Assembly: GCA_963826475.1 (NCBI GenBank)
Contig: CAWGXC010000003.1
Span: forward strand, 2,051,249-2,115,248
Direction: 5' to 3'
Length of the DNA: 64,000 bases
Source of the DNA: RHKX01 sp963826475
GTDB taxonomy: Bacteria; Actinomycetota; Thermoleophilia; Solirubrobacterales; 70-9
This document shows positions 1 to 8,720 of the stretch, piece by piece. Numbering within the stretch: the first letter of the stretch is position 1; each line of letters starts with the position of its first letter. Made by a program: the position numbers and the translations under genes. The notes beneath the pieces are model-generated. The model worked only from the letters and a program-made list of their open reading frames with translations. It ran no database searches and was not told the DNA's origin.

Positions 1-51
1 CGCCCGAGCGGCGAGGGCATCCGCGAGCTCGTCGAGCGCCGCGGGTCCTAG
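1..51 (+). CDS. 3' end of a rightward gene (partial)
   Basis: Only about 16 codons and a TAG stop (49-51) of a rightward frame lie inside the window, ending GIRELVERRGS. No domain can be recognised. It converges on the flippase gene and the two stop codons overlap at 48-51. Sixteen open codons can occur by chance in GC-rich DNA, so it may not be real. Confidence 0.3.
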   Translation, partial: RPSGEGIRELVERRGS

Positions 52-1592
52 AAGCCGCCGCGATCGGCGTCGCGCGTCTCCGCCTCGTAGAGCTCGCTGC
101 CGTCTCCCCCGCCCCCATCGGCGCCGGCGCGCATCCTGGCGAAGCGCTCGCGCAGGTCCCCGGACCTGACGGCTTCGGCGATCGCCCGGCGCTCGTCGGG
201 CCGGACGCCGCCGCCGAACCAGAGGATCACCGGATAGAGGGCGACGAGGACGCCGCGGGAGAGCAGGCCCACGACTCCATGCGTCGGCAACAGCAGCTCC
301 CCGGCGGCGATCAGCGCGGCTGCGGACCCCACGACGAGGGTCAGCCTCCCCCACTGCCAGGGAATCGGGAAGAGCCGATGGGTGACCAGCCCGAGCAGGA
401 CGTTGACGATCACGTAGGAGGCGACCAGCGCGATGCCGGCGCCGACGATTCCATGCGAGGGCACGAGGGCGAGGTTGAGGCCGATGTTGGAGATCGTCGC
501 CACGATCGTGACCGGAAAGCTGAGATCGGTCCGCCCGGTGCGGCCGAGGATCACGACGAGCGCGAGATAGACGCCGTAGAGGGCCGCTCCCAGCGACAGC
601 GGACCGATCACCCTGAAGGCGTCGAAGTACTCGTCGGAGGCCAGCAGCCGCACCATCCAGCGCGCCTCGAGCCACATGCCGACGACGATGAAGCCGCAGA
701 GTGCCGTGAACGCGGTCAGGACGACGGCGTAGGCGCGCCGGGCCTCGTCGTCGTCCCGGATCGAGTAGGCGAGCGGCGGCCACGCGAGCTGAAAGCCGCG
801 GACGACGATCTGGATCGCCTGGGAGAACTTGAACGCCAGCGCGTAGAGGCCGAGCTCGGCCGCGCCCACGTAGCGGACCAGGATGACCCGGTCGATCACC
901 TGCAGCGAGTAGAGGGAGAGCTCCGCCGGCATCGTCGGTGCGCCGAAGCGCAGCATCCGGCCGAGCAGCTCGCGGTCGGGGAGCAGGCCGAGCCGGCGCC
1001 GCTCCCTGAGCGCGAACCAGATCACGAACGGGATCCCCGATGCGTAGCTGCCGAGCAGCAGGCCGCGCGCGCCCTCGCCGGCGACGACGACGAGCAGCAC
1101 GGTCAGCGGGATCGCGACGAGGACGTGGGCGATGGTGAAGGCGAAGTAGGCCTTCGCCCGCTCGTCGAGGCGGAGCAGGGAGATCAGGTACTCGTAGAGC
1201 GTCAGCAGCCAGAGGCCGCCGATGGAGATCCGGACGAGGTCGGCTGAGACCTGAGCGGAGAGCAGCTCTCCGATCTGGGACGCGAGCGGAAGGGCGATCA
1301 GCGCGGCGACCGTGCTCAACCAGAAGAGCGCCGCGAAGCCGGTCCTGATCACCTCGTCGGGATCCTCGCCGGGGAGGTAGAAGAAGCGCAGGAGGGACTC
1401 GATCAACCCGAAGCGGATGACGATGCTCGCGGTCACGACGGAGGTGAAGAGCAGCTCCGCGATCCCGTAGTCGTCCGGTTCGACGTAGTGGGTGTAGAGC
1501 GGCAGCAACGCGACCGCGAACACCTTCGAGATCACGCTCGCCGCGGTGTAGGCGGCGCCGGTGCTCGCCAGTCGTCGCAGGTAGTCGGCCAT
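48..1592 (-). CDS. Oligosaccharide flippase (Wzx/MATE-like, polysaccharide export)
   Basis: A 514-residue, almost wholly hydrophobic protein with about 12-14 membrane segments and a short Gly/Asp/Glu-rich cytoplasmic tail after about residue 485. The N-terminus (ISKVFAVALLPLYTHYV, then a DYG motif) is the usual start of the polysaccharide-export branch of the MATE/MVF flippases, which move lipid-linked sugar repeat units across the membrane. It is the last gene of a leftward block with an O-antigen-ligase-like protein 16 bp upstream, two LytR_C proteins and a CapD-type dehydratase, fitting a Wzx role in capsule or exopolysaccharide assembly. Family assignment is firm; the substrate cannot be read from the sequence. 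Confidence 0.85.
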   Translation of the reverse strand: MADYLRRLASTGAAYTAASVISKVFAVALLPLYTHYVEPDDYGIAELLFTSVVTASIVIRFGLIESLLRFFYLPGEDPDEVIRTGFAALFWLSTVAALIALPLASQIGELLSAQVSADLVRISIGGLWLLTLYEYLISLLRLDERAKAYFAFTIAHVLVAIPLTVLLVVVAGEGARGLLLGSYASGIPFVIWFALRERRRLGLLPDRELLGRMLRFGAPTMPAELSLYSLQVIDRVILVRYVGAAELGLYALAFKFSQAIQIVVRGFQLAWPPLAYSIRDDDEARRAYAVVLTAFTALCGFIVVGMWLEARWMVRLLASDEYFDAFRVIGPLSLGAALYGVYLALVVILGRTGRTDLSFPVTIVATISNIGLNLALVPSHGIVGAGIALVASYVIVNVLLGLVTHRLFPIPWQWGRLTLVVGSAAALIAAGELLLPTHGVVGLLSRGVLVALYPVILWFGGGVRPDERRAIAEAVRSGDLRERFARMRAGADGGGGDGSELYEAETRDADRGGF

Positions 1593-1608
1593 CAGCGGAG
1601 CTCCGGCC

Positions 1609-3114
1609 TCAGGCGGTACGCGGGTGGTCGTCGAGGACGGGCGTCGCCGCCTTCCCCGCTGCCGGCGCGAGCGTCACCGAGGCGACCGCCAGCAGCGCCC
1701 AGGTGATCGGGTCGGTGAGGAAGGCCGCGTAGCCGAGGCTGTGTACGACCATCACCGCGTAGACGGCGAGCGCCGCCGCCGCGAGGGGCGACCCGCGCGC
1801 GCGGGTGCGCAGCGCCGGGCCCGCGGCGGCGATCATGCCGGCGATCGTCACGAACAGCAGGCCGCCGTAGGCGAGCAGCCCGATCAATCCACCTTCGGCG
1901 GCGACGGTGACGGGCTCGGTATGGCTCTCCACCGCGACCCCGGCACCGCCCCCGTAGCGGGCCTTGAACTCCGCTGGGAAGCTCCCCGATCCACTGCCGA
2001 GGATGGGTGAGTCCCCGGCTATGTGCAGGCCACCCGAAACCAGGCTGCCGCGGCCACTGGTGTCCTCGCTCACCGAGCCGCCGGCGATCAGCGCGACCGC
2101 GGCCACCACCGCCAGCGCGGCGCCGGCGGCGGCGATGGCGCCGGCCCTGATCCCGAAGCGCGACGCCACCAGCACCAACACGCCGGCGATCAGCGCGAGC
2201 ATGCTCGTCTGCGAGTAGGTGACCACCAGGGTCGCGAGCAGCACGACGAAGACTCCGCTTGCCGCGAGCAGCCGCCGCCGCCGCTCGCCGAACGCGACCA
2301 GGGCGGCCAGGATGGTCATCGTCACCACGAGATAGCGCCCGAGGATGTTCGGGTCGAAGAAGAGGGAGTTGATCCGGAAGTAGGCGTGGGCTTCGTTGCC
2401 GGCGATCACCTTGTCGTTCCAGAAGAGGTCGCCGGAGGCGTACTGGTAGGCGCCCACGACCGCGAAGACGAGTCCCTCGACCGCGAGGGCGATGACGACG
2501 ACGCGCAGGGTCCGCACGTCCCAGTCGATCCCGGCGAGGAGGTGGAAGAGCACCGCGAACGGCGCGAAGAAGAAGGCGACGTTCCTGATCGCGGGCGAGA
2601 TGTCGTCCGCGTACCCGGCCTGCAACCCGTAGAGCGCAACGAAGGCCGCGAGGGCGAGCGCCGTGTACCGCAGCCATCCCCGATCGGCGGCGGGGCGGTG
2701 CGCAGCCTCCGGCTCACCGGCGGCGAGCCATGCCGCGAGCAATCCGGCCGCGATCACCCCGTAGAGGGGCAGCAGCAGGTTGACGCTCTCGCCGCCGAGG
2801 TCGATGGGGATCCGAAACGGCATCGCGACGACGATCATCGGCGCGAGCAGCCGGGGCAGGCGGCGCAGGGTGAGCGCGCCGACGGCGACCGCGAACGCCG
2901 CCGCGGAGAGCCCCGAGAGGGCGGCCCACGGGCTGTCGCGGATGTCGGCGAACTGGGCGCTCCCCCAGTTGTCGGCGGCGACGAGCGCCGGCGCGAGGAG
3001 CAGCGCCGTGGTCAGGGCCGCCAACCTGAGGCGTCGCGGGAGCTGCGGCAGCAGGCCGAGCGCTGCGAGCAGCGTGCAGGCGACCGTCCCGATCCAGAGC
3101 GGCGCGCTGTCCAT
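1609..3114 (-). CDS. O-antigen ligase / polymerase-like membrane protein
   Basis: A 501-residue polytopic protein with roughly 12 membrane helices. Around residues 390-420 it has a long hydrophilic loop followed by SHTEPVTVAAEGGLIG and a helix. That matches the Wzy_C (O-antigen ligase/polymerase) pattern of a conserved His before an E-x-G-xx-G helix. Such proteins polymerise or ligate lipid-linked polysaccharide on the outer face of the membrane. The start codon overlaps the stop of the upstream gene by one base (TGATG), so the two are probably translated together. Whether it polymerises, or ligates glycan to another carrier, is not decidable here. Confidence 0.8.
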   Translation of the reverse strand: MDSAPLWIGTVACTLLAALGLLPQLPRRLRLAALTTALLLAPALVAADNWGSAQFADIRDSPWAALSGLSAAAFAVAVGALTLRRLPRLLAPMIVVAMPFRIPIDLGGESVNLLLPLYGVIAAGLLAAWLAAGEPEAAHRPAADRGWLRYTALALAAFVALYGLQAGYADDISPAIRNVAFFFAPFAVLFHLLAGIDWDVRTLRVVVIALAVEGLVFAVVGAYQYASGDLFWNDKVIAGNEAHAYFRINSLFFDPNILGRYLVVTMTILAALVAFGERRRRLLAASGVFVVLLATLVVTYSQTSMLALIAGVLVLVASRFGIRAGAIAAAGAALAVVAAVALIAGGSVSEDTSGRGSLVSGGLHIAGDSPILGSGSGSFPAEFKARYGGGAGVAVESHTEPVTVAAEGGLIGLLAYGGLLFVTIAGMIAAAGPALRTRARGSPLAAAALAVYAVMVVHSLGYAAFLTDPITWALLAVASVTLAPAAGKAATPVLDDHPRTA

Positions 3115-3566
3115 CAGCCTCCCCCGCCCTTCGGCCTGGAGGCGGCCTTCGCGCCCAGGACCCTGATCCGCCCCGGAGGCAGGATGTCGCGACCCTGCTC
3201 GCCGAGGATCACGCGGATCGCGTAGAGGCCCGGCTTGGCGGCCTTGCCGCCATCGGTGGTGCCGTCCCAGGTCAGGTCATGGGGACCGGCGCCGAGGTCG
3301 ACCCGTTCGGCGATGTTGCTCACCCGCTTGTCCGTGCGGCCCTCGATGATCTGCACGGTCACCGACGAGTCCGGCTCGGCGAGCGTGAAGCGAACGTGCG
3401 CCTTGGCGCCCGGGGAAACCGTCTCGTCGAGCACAACCGTGTTGACGAGATCGTCGGCCGAGCGCGCCGCCCTGGTCACGGCGAATGCCGCCACGCTGAG
3501 GACGGCCAGCGCGACGAAGAGGACGACGCCGAGGCCCGGGGCGCCGGCGCTCCGCTCCCCACTCAC
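3114..3566 (-). CDS. Membrane-anchored FlgD-like Ig-domain protein
   Basis: A 150-residue protein starting with GTG. One membrane anchor lies at about residues 11-32, followed by an extracytoplasmic region (about 45-138) ending in LTWDGTTDGGKAAKPGLYAIRV. The WDG-x-DxxG-x-x-PGxY pattern is that of FlgD-type Ig-like domains, which occur outside flagella in secreted proteins. The C-terminus is a short Lys/Gly tail. It sits between the polymerase-like gene (1-base overlap) and a LytR_C gene (2-base gap), so it probably belongs to the polysaccharide block as a small structural or scaffold protein. Exact function unknown. Confidence 0.7.
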   Translation of the reverse strand: MSGERSAGAPGLGVVLFVALAVLSVAAFAVTRAARSADDLVNTVVLDETVSPGAKAHVRFTLAEPDSSVTVQIIEGRTDKRVSNIAERVDLGAGPHDLTWDGTTDGGKAAKPGLYAIRVILGEQGRDILPPGRIRVLGAKAASRPKGGGG

Positions 3567-3568
3567 TG

Positions 3569-4366
3569 CTAGCCCTTGCCGTCCGGGGCCTTCGCCGAGC
3601 CGCCCTTGGCCAGATCGTCCCCGGCGATGACGACGACGTGCGCTCCTTCAGCCTTGGACTCGGCGTAGGTGTCGAACTTGCCGCCAACCGTGATCCCCAG
3701 GCTGCGAGCGACCGCTCGAGCCTCGATCTTGAACCCCTTCAGGTACTCGACCACGCTCGCCTTGAGGGGCTTCTGGGCCACCGAGGTGGCGGTGACGTTG
3801 AAGCCGTCCTTGCCGATCCCGTCGCCGACCGTGCCGGCGAGACCCGGCGATGAGGAGCCGTTGAGAACGACGACGCTCACCGTCGAGCGGTCGAGGCCGC
3901 CGCCCCGGGACGGGCTCTCGGAGTGGGCGCGAAGCAGCAGTCCGGCGACGACGATCACCACGATCGCGCCGATCAAAGCGATCAGCGAGATGACGAGGGG
4001 GTGGCGTGGCCCGCGGATGGCGATCCGGCGCCATAGCGATGCCTGCTCGAGCTCGATCGCCGCGCGCTCGGAGGTGCCGATCCGGGCCAGGGCCGGGCGT
4101 TCGGAGGTGACCCGCTCGGCAGCCGTCATCGGGCCCGGCGGACGGACGAAGGTCGGGGGAGGCGGCGGGGCTCCGACTTCCCCGGCCTCCGGCTCGCGCT
4201 CGTACCAGTCGATCAAGCGACCGATCTCGCGCCGCTGAGAGACGAACAGGGGCAGCAGCATCAGCATCCCGATCATCGCCAGGATCGCCGCCGCCCCACC
4301 GAGCGGGACGAGCAGGCCCTGACCGAGGAGGGACTCGGCGGCCGCGAGCGGCAGCGCCGGCCCCAC
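3569..4366 (-). CDS. LytR_C-domain membrane protein (copy 1)
   Basis: A 265-residue protein with a hydrophobic N-terminus (about 17-42), a Pro-rich cytoplasmic stretch (PPPPPTFVRPPGP), a second membrane helix (about 124-146) and a C-terminal extracytoplasmic domain starting VSVVVLNGSSSPGLAG. The VxVLNG...G-x-A pattern is the LytR_C domain, found alone or attached to LytR-CpsA-Psr enzymes that transfer glycopolymers to peptidoglycan. No LCP catalytic domain is present here. The next gene upstream encodes a paralogue with the same layout, and their ends share one base (4366). A role in attaching or regulating the neighbouring polysaccharide is inference. Confidence 0.75.
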   Translation of the reverse strand: MGPALPLAAAESLLGQGLLVPLGGAAAILAMIGMLMLLPLFVSQRREIGRLIDWYEREPEAGEVGAPPPPPTFVRPPGPMTAAERVTSERPALARIGTSERAAIELEQASLWRRIAIRGPRHPLVISLIALIGAIVVIVVAGLLLRAHSESPSRGGGLDRSTVSVVVLNGSSSPGLAGTVGDGIGKDGFNVTATSVAQKPLKASVVEYLKGFKIEARAVARSLGITVGGKFDTYAESKAEGAHVVVIAGDDLAKGGSAKAPDGKG

Positions 4367-5112
4367 TAGATGTCCCCGTTTGCCACGCCGATCACGAGGG
4401 CGAGGTCCGCCCCCTTGGAGACGTCCTCGATCTCAGGAGTCATCAGCTCGTACTGCGGCTCGCCGCCGAACAGATCGCTCAGGTCGGAGGCGAGCGCCTT
4501 CGCATCCTTCTTCGACCCTTCCTTGAAGAAGACGATGCTGTCGGGATAGGAGCCGGCGTCACCGATCTCGCCGACCTTGTATCCGTTCTTCTTGACCTCG
4601 GCGCTGGCCTTCTTGGCGACGCCGGATACGCCCACCTCACCCGCGGCGGGCGCGGTGCCGTTGAGGACCGCGACCTCGACCTTCGGCGCCGTTGTCGGCG
4701 GCACGGTCGTCGCGGTCGTGTCGGTGGAGCTCCCCCCGCCGAGCAGCCCGAAGCCGCTCGTCAGGATCGCGACCGCCACCACGATGGCCACGATCCCGCC
4801 GAGGAGCAGACGCGCATCGACGGGGCTGCGGCGATCGATCTCCTCGAAGCGGTAGGCGAGCTCACCGCGAAGCCGCGCCATACGGCCGGGGCCTGAGTCC
4901 TCTTCCTCTGGCCGGCCGCCTGCCGCTGCCGCCTCGGCGGCGATCTCCGCAACCCTTTCCTCCTCGGCCGCCGAGCGTTCGGGCTGGCGCCCCGCCCATT
5001 CCCGCAACCGGCGCAGATGGCGCGCCTGCTGAAAGGTCATGAAGGCGAGCACGGTCAAGCCGCCGAAGGCGACGAAGCCGAGAATGGCGCCGATCTCCTT
5101 CAACAGGCTCAT
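4366..5112 (-). CDS. LytR_C-domain membrane protein (copy 2)
   Basis: A 248-residue protein with a membrane helix at about 7-25, an acidic Glu/Ala-rich cytoplasmic stretch, a second helix at about 102-122, a Thr/Pro linker and a C-terminal LytR_C domain (VEVAVLNGTAPAAGEVGV onward). Its architecture is the same as the downstream copy, suggesting tandem duplication followed by strong divergence. The family is known from envelope glycopolymer metabolism, but stand-alone double-helix versions are poorly described. First gene of the leftward LytR_C/FlgD/polymerase/flippase run; a 52-bp gap with a short GGGCCGGGT tandem separates it from the dehydratase gene. Confidence 0.75.
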   Translation of the reverse strand: MSLLKEIGAILGFVAFGGLTVLAFMTFQQARHLRRLREWAGRQPERSAAEEERVAEIAAEAAAAGGRPEEEDSGPGRMARLRGELAYRFEEIDRRSPVDARLLLGGIVAIVVAVAILTSGFGLLGGGSSTDTTATTVPPTTAPKVEVAVLNGTAPAAGEVGVSGVAKKASAEVKKNGYKVGEIGDAGSYPDSIVFFKEGSKKDAKALASDLSDLFGGEPQYELMTPEIEDVSKGADLALVIGVANGDI

Positions 5113-5164
5113 TCAGCGCGGGATCTTAGGTGCTCGGCCGGTGGGCCGGGTGGGCCGGGTGGGC

Positions 5165-7072
5165 TCAGCGGTGTTCGGCGAGCCCGGCGGCTCCCGAGTT
5201 CGACAGCCCGGACTCGATCAGCCCGACCACTCGGCGAGCCAGATCCGTCTCGTCGCCGCCCTCGATCAGATCCCCGAGACCGCGAAGCGTGCTCTGCACC
5301 CGCTCGGGATCGAATGGGTGCTCGGAGACGGCACGGACGATCCGCGGCTCGTCGGTGGGCTCGGAGCGTTCCCCGATCGCGAGGAGGTGCTCATGGAGCT
5401 GCTCGCCCGGCCGTGGCGAGGTGAACTCGATCTCGATGTCGACGTCCGGCTCGTATCCGGCGAGGCGGATCATGTTGCGGGCGAGGTCGACGATCTTGAC
5501 CGGCTCGCCCATCTCCAGGACGAAGACGTCGCCGGTCGAGTCATCCCGGCCGAGATCGGCGGCCCGGATGACGAGCTGGACCGCCTCGGGGATCGTCATG
5601 AAGTACCTGGTCATCTCGGGGTGGGTGACGGTGACCGGCCCGCCGCGCTCGATCTGGCCGCGGAAGATCGGCACGACGCTGCCGGAGGATCCGAGCACGT
5701 TGCCGAAGCGGACGCTGTTGAAGCGGGTCCCGGGGTACTTGACGGCGGCGACCCGGATGATCGCCTCAGCCATGGCCTTCGACGAACCCATGACGGTCTG
5801 CGGATCGACGGCCTTGTCGGTGGAGATCAGGACGAAGCGGCTCGTCCCGGCTACCGCGGCCGTCTCCGCCGTGATGCGCGTGGCGATCGCGTTGTTGCGG
5901 ACCGCCTCGAGCGGGTTGGACTCCATCAGGGGGACATGCTTGTAAGCGGCGGCGTGGAAGACGACATCCGGCTTGAAGCGCTGCATCACCTCGAGCATCC
6001 GATCGCCTTCCTTGCAGTCGGCGAGGACCGACTCGACCCGGGAGAAGTGCCACTCGGAGGTGAGCTCGCGGTCGATCTGGAAGAGGTTGTCCTCAGCGTG
6101 ATCGAGCAGGACCAGCAGCCGCGGGCCGACTCGGGCGATCTGGCGCGAGAGCTCGGAGCCGATCGAGCCGCCGGCGCCCGTGACCAGGACGATGCGGTCG
6201 CGCAGATATGCCCCGATGCGGTCGAGCTCGATCACCACGGGCTCGCGCCCCAGCACGTCCTCGACCTGGACCTCGCGCAGCTGGCGGGTCAGCTGAACGC
6301 CGCCGCGGAGCAGCTCGAACACCGTCGGCAGGGTGCGGACCCGGATGCTCCGCTCGCGGGCGGCCGCGACGACCTTGCCACGGACGGCGCCGGGCGCGGA
6401 GGGGATCGCGATCACGACCTCGGCCGGCTTCAGCTTGTCGAGGATTCCGCCGAGATCCTCGGTGCCGCCCAGCACCTTGAGGCCGAGCAGGCGCATGCCG
6501 AGCTTGCGCTCGTCGTCGTCGATGAAGCCGATGGGGTTGCCGAGCTCGGGGTTGAGCCGCAGCTCGCGGACCACCATCTGCCCGCCGGAGCCGGCACCGA
6601 CGACCAGGACGTCGCTGTGCTTGGTACGGCGGCCGTGACGCTGCATCCGTCGCTCGACGAAGATGAACCGGACGACGCTGCGCGCCATCACCAGCAGGCC
6701 GAGGGTGAAGACGAAGTCGTAGATCATCACCGAGCGCGGCAGCGGGCTCTCGAAGGGCTTGGCGAGGACGAAGATCGCGATCAGCACGGCGGTCGAGACG
6801 GCGCAGGCGCGCAGGATCGACCAGATGTCGCCGACGTTGAAGTAGCGCCACCACTTCTGGTGGAGTCCCATGACGCTGAAGATGACCGCCTTGCCGAGCG
6901 CGATGAAGACGATCGAGCCGCTCAGCATCGTCACGTAGCGATCGGGGATCCCTCCCGGCTCGTCGAGGAAGCGGATCTCGAAAGCGAGATAGAACGCGAG
7001 GGCGGCGAGGGCCGCGTCCGCCGCGAGCTGAAAGACGCGATGCCGCAGCACCGGCGAACGCAGGCGATTCAT
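5165..7072 (-). CDS. CapD/WbpM-type nucleotide-sugar 4,6-dehydratase/epimerase
   Basis: A 635-residue protein: about four N-terminal membrane helices (to about residue 125), a first Rossmann fold (VLVVGAGSGGQMVVREL) and a second, catalytic Rossmann fold starting VLVTGAGGSIGSELSRQI. The ISTDKAVDP...MGSSKAMAE stretch matches the long-form SDR dehydratases (WbpM, CapD, PglF), where Met replaces the usual Tyr before the xxxK. Such enzymes convert UDP-GlcNAc to a 4-keto-6-deoxy sugar at the membrane, the entry step to bacillosamine- or QuiNAc-type sugars. It heads the leftward polysaccharide block and diverges from the DedA gene across 86 bp. Confidence 0.88.
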   Translation of the reverse strand: MNRLRSPVLRHRVFQLAADAALAALAFYLAFEIRFLDEPGGIPDRYVTMLSGSIVFIALGKAVIFSVMGLHQKWWRYFNVGDIWSILRACAVSTAVLIAIFVLAKPFESPLPRSVMIYDFVFTLGLLVMARSVVRFIFVERRMQRHGRRTKHSDVLVVGAGSGGQMVVRELRLNPELGNPIGFIDDDERKLGMRLLGLKVLGGTEDLGGILDKLKPAEVVIAIPSAPGAVRGKVVAAARERSIRVRTLPTVFELLRGGVQLTRQLREVQVEDVLGREPVVIELDRIGAYLRDRIVLVTGAGGSIGSELSRQIARVGPRLLVLLDHAEDNLFQIDRELTSEWHFSRVESVLADCKEGDRMLEVMQRFKPDVVFHAAAYKHVPLMESNPLEAVRNNAIATRITAETAAVAGTSRFVLISTDKAVDPQTVMGSSKAMAEAIIRVAAVKYPGTRFNSVRFGNVLGSSGSVVPIFRGQIERGGPVTVTHPEMTRYFMTIPEAVQLVIRAADLGRDDSTGDVFVLEMGEPVKIVDLARNMIRLAGYEPDVDIEIEFTSPRPGEQLHEHLLAIGERSEPTDEPRIVRAVSEHPFDPERVQSTLRGLGDLIEGGDETDLARRVVGLIESGLSNSGAAGLAEHR

Positions 7073-7158
7073 GGGGAAAGGGTAGAGTCCCGGTCAAGCG
7101 CGCGGGGCGCCGAATCCGGCTTTCGCAAGGGCCCCGTCAGGGCCGCGACATCATCTCC

Positions 7159-7803
7159 ATGACCTTTCTAGCGGCCTCACTCACCGACCCGATCGTCAAC
7201 TTCGCGGTTGACTTCATCGACTCCGTCGGCGTGATCGGGATCTTCATCCTGATGACGTTCGAGAGCGCGTGCGTGCCGATCCCGAGCGAGGCGACCATGC
7301 TCTTCGCCGGCTTCAACGTCGCCGATGGGGACATGACGCTGTTCGGGGTCGTCGCGGCGGGCGTCCTCGGCAACCTGCTCGGTTCCTGGATCGCCTGGGC
7401 GGCCGGCTATTACGGGCGTACCGAACTGCTCGAGAAGAACAAGTTCATCCACATCAACCCCAAGCACCTCGCAACCGCCGACCGCTGGTTCGCCGAGCGC
7501 GGCGACGTGACGGTCTTCGTCTGCCGGATGCTGCCGATCGTCCGGACCTTCATCTCGCTCCCCGCCGGCGTCGCGCGGATGCCGTTCGGCCGCTTCACGG
7601 TGCTGACCCTGGCCGGCTGCATCCCCTGGGTGCTCGGGCTCGCGCTGATCGGTCGCTCGGTGGGGGACAACTGGCGCGACCTCCAGGACAAGCTCCACTA
7701 CGTGGACTACGCGATCGCGGCCCTGATCATCGGGGGCATCGCCTACCTGCTGATCAAGCGCTTCCGCGGTGGCGATGGGACGCCGATCGACGAGGGTGCC
7801 TGA
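7159..7803 (+). CDS. DedA family membrane protein
   Basis: A 214-residue protein with the DedA (SNARE-associated/VTT) pattern: an N-terminal hydrophobic segment, then FESACVPIPSE, the G-x-x-x-G-x-x-x-x-Y-x-x-G region (LGNLLGSWIAWAAGYYGR), the conserved FxxRxxPxxRTFxSLPAG segment (FVCRMLPIVRTFISLPAG) and C-terminal helices. DedA proteins are membrane transporters or scramblases; some recycle undecaprenyl phosphate. That is notable because an UppP-type phosphatase gene follows 4 bp downstream, pointing to a two-gene lipid-carrier recycling operon (inference). It starts at the ATG at 7159. Confidence 0.9.
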   Translation: MTFLAASLTDPIVNFAVDFIDSVGVIGIFILMTFESACVPIPSEATMLFAGFNVADGDMTLFGVVAAGVLGNLLGSWIAWAAGYYGRTELLEKNKFIHINPKHLATADRWFAERGDVTVFVCRMLPIVRTFISLPAGVARMPFGRFTVLTLAGCIPWVLGLALIGRSVGDNWRDLQDKLHYVDYAIAALIIGGIAYLLIKRFRGGDGTPIDEGA

Positions 7804-7807
7804 GCGG

Positions 7808-8626
7808 ATGGCAGGTTGGAGGCGGCGGGGCTCCAAGGGTTTCAGCGCCTGGCGTGCCGCGGTCCTGGGAGCCGTACAGGGGCCGACTGAGCTCCTGCCG
7901 GTATCGAGCTCGGCCCACCTCCGGATCGTTCCCTGGCTGGCCGGCTGGGACCTCGACGACGTCAGCCCCGCCGACCGCAAGACCTTCGAGGTGGCCGTCC
8001 ACGGCGGCGCCGCCGTGGCCCTGCTGATCGGACAGCGCCGGCTGATCGTCGATGAGGTCCGGCGGCTCGACGGTCGTCGCGTCGCGGTCATCGGCCTTTC
8101 GTTCCTGCCCGCCGTCGCGGCCGGGCTCGCGCTCGAGGACTGGATCGACCACCGACTCGGCGGGCCGCGTGCGACCGCCGTCGGCCTCGTGGCCGGATCC
8201 GTCGCCATGGTGCTCGCCGACCGCGCTCCGCGGGTCCGCTACGCGGGCGAGGCGACCGCGATGGACGGCCTCGCCATCGGATTCGCCCAGGCGGCCGCCC
8301 TCGCTCCCGGCGTCTCGCGAAACGGCTCGACCCTCGCCGCCGCCCGCGCCCGTGGCTTCGGCCGCGCCCAGGCGAACCTCCTCTCCCGCACCGTCGCGCT
8401 TCCGGTGATCACCGCCGCGGCCGCCCGCAAGGCGCTCGGCATGCGCAACCGCGACGTCGAGCCGGCCCTCGCCCGCGCCGCCACCGTCGGGGTGGTCGTC
8501 GCGTTCGCCTCGACGCTCGCGTCGCAGGGGCTGATCAAGGTCGTCGAGCGTGACCGGGCCCTGTGGCCATACGCGGCCTATCGCGTCGGCCTGGCGGGTT
8601 TGATCCTCCGGCGTGCGAGGAGATGA
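7808..8626 (+). CDS. uppP: Undecaprenyl-diphosphatase, BacA/UppP type
   Basis: A 272-residue polytopic protein taken from the ATG at 7808, 4 bp after the DedA stop; an upstream in-frame ATG at 7769 lies inside dedA and is less likely. It carries both family signatures: VQGPTELLPVSSSAHL near the N-terminus (E and SS catalytic region) and PGVSRNGSTLAAA later, where most relatives have SRSG; the Ser-to-Asn change is visible. The enzyme dephosphorylates undecaprenyl pyrophosphate to regenerate the lipid carrier for peptidoglycan and polysaccharide synthesis. A hairpin-forming repeat begins 2 bp after the stop. Confidence 0.85.
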   Translation: MAGWRRRGSKGFSAWRAAVLGAVQGPTELLPVSSSAHLRIVPWLAGWDLDDVSPADRKTFEVAVHGGAAVALLIGQRRLIVDEVRRLDGRRVAVIGLSFLPAVAAGLALEDWIDHRLGGPRATAVGLVAGSVAMVLADRAPRVRYAGEATAMDGLAIGFAQAAALAPGVSRNGSTLAAARARGFGRAQANLLSRTVALPVITAAAARKALGMRNRDVEPALARAATVGVVVAFASTLASQGLIKVVERDRALWPYAAYRVGLAGLILRRARR

Positions 8627-8628
8627 CT

Positions 8629-8678
8629 CCGGGCAGATCCTCCGCTTCGCGTCCGGTCTGCCCGGGTGGATGGCCACC
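8629..8678 (+). repeat. Hairpin-forming interspersed repeat, copy A
   Basis: Directly after the uppP stop, CCGGGCAGA (8629-8637) pairs perfectly with TCTGCCCGG (8657-8665) around a 19-base loop, followed by a second small hairpin GGTGG-ATGG-CCACC (8665-8678). The reverse complement recurs at 25537-25587 with an identical 19-base loop. The stem differs at two positions that change on both arms and keep pairing. It may act as a terminator or processing signal for dedA-uppP, or be a REP-like element. Confidence 0.75.
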
Positions 8679-8720
8679 GGGACGGGAAGTCCTTCGGGTC
8701 GTGGTTGAATCACCGGACTG

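Noticed and set aside
279..1247. Long rightward ORF opposite the flippase
   Set aside because: Rich in Arg/Asp/Glu/Gln without any motif; the antisense shadow of a GC-rich gene whose own frame matches a known family.
5140..5165. GGGCCGGGTG short tandem as a possible regulatory repeat
   Set aside because: About three units of a very low-complexity G/C motif; expected by chance in this composition.
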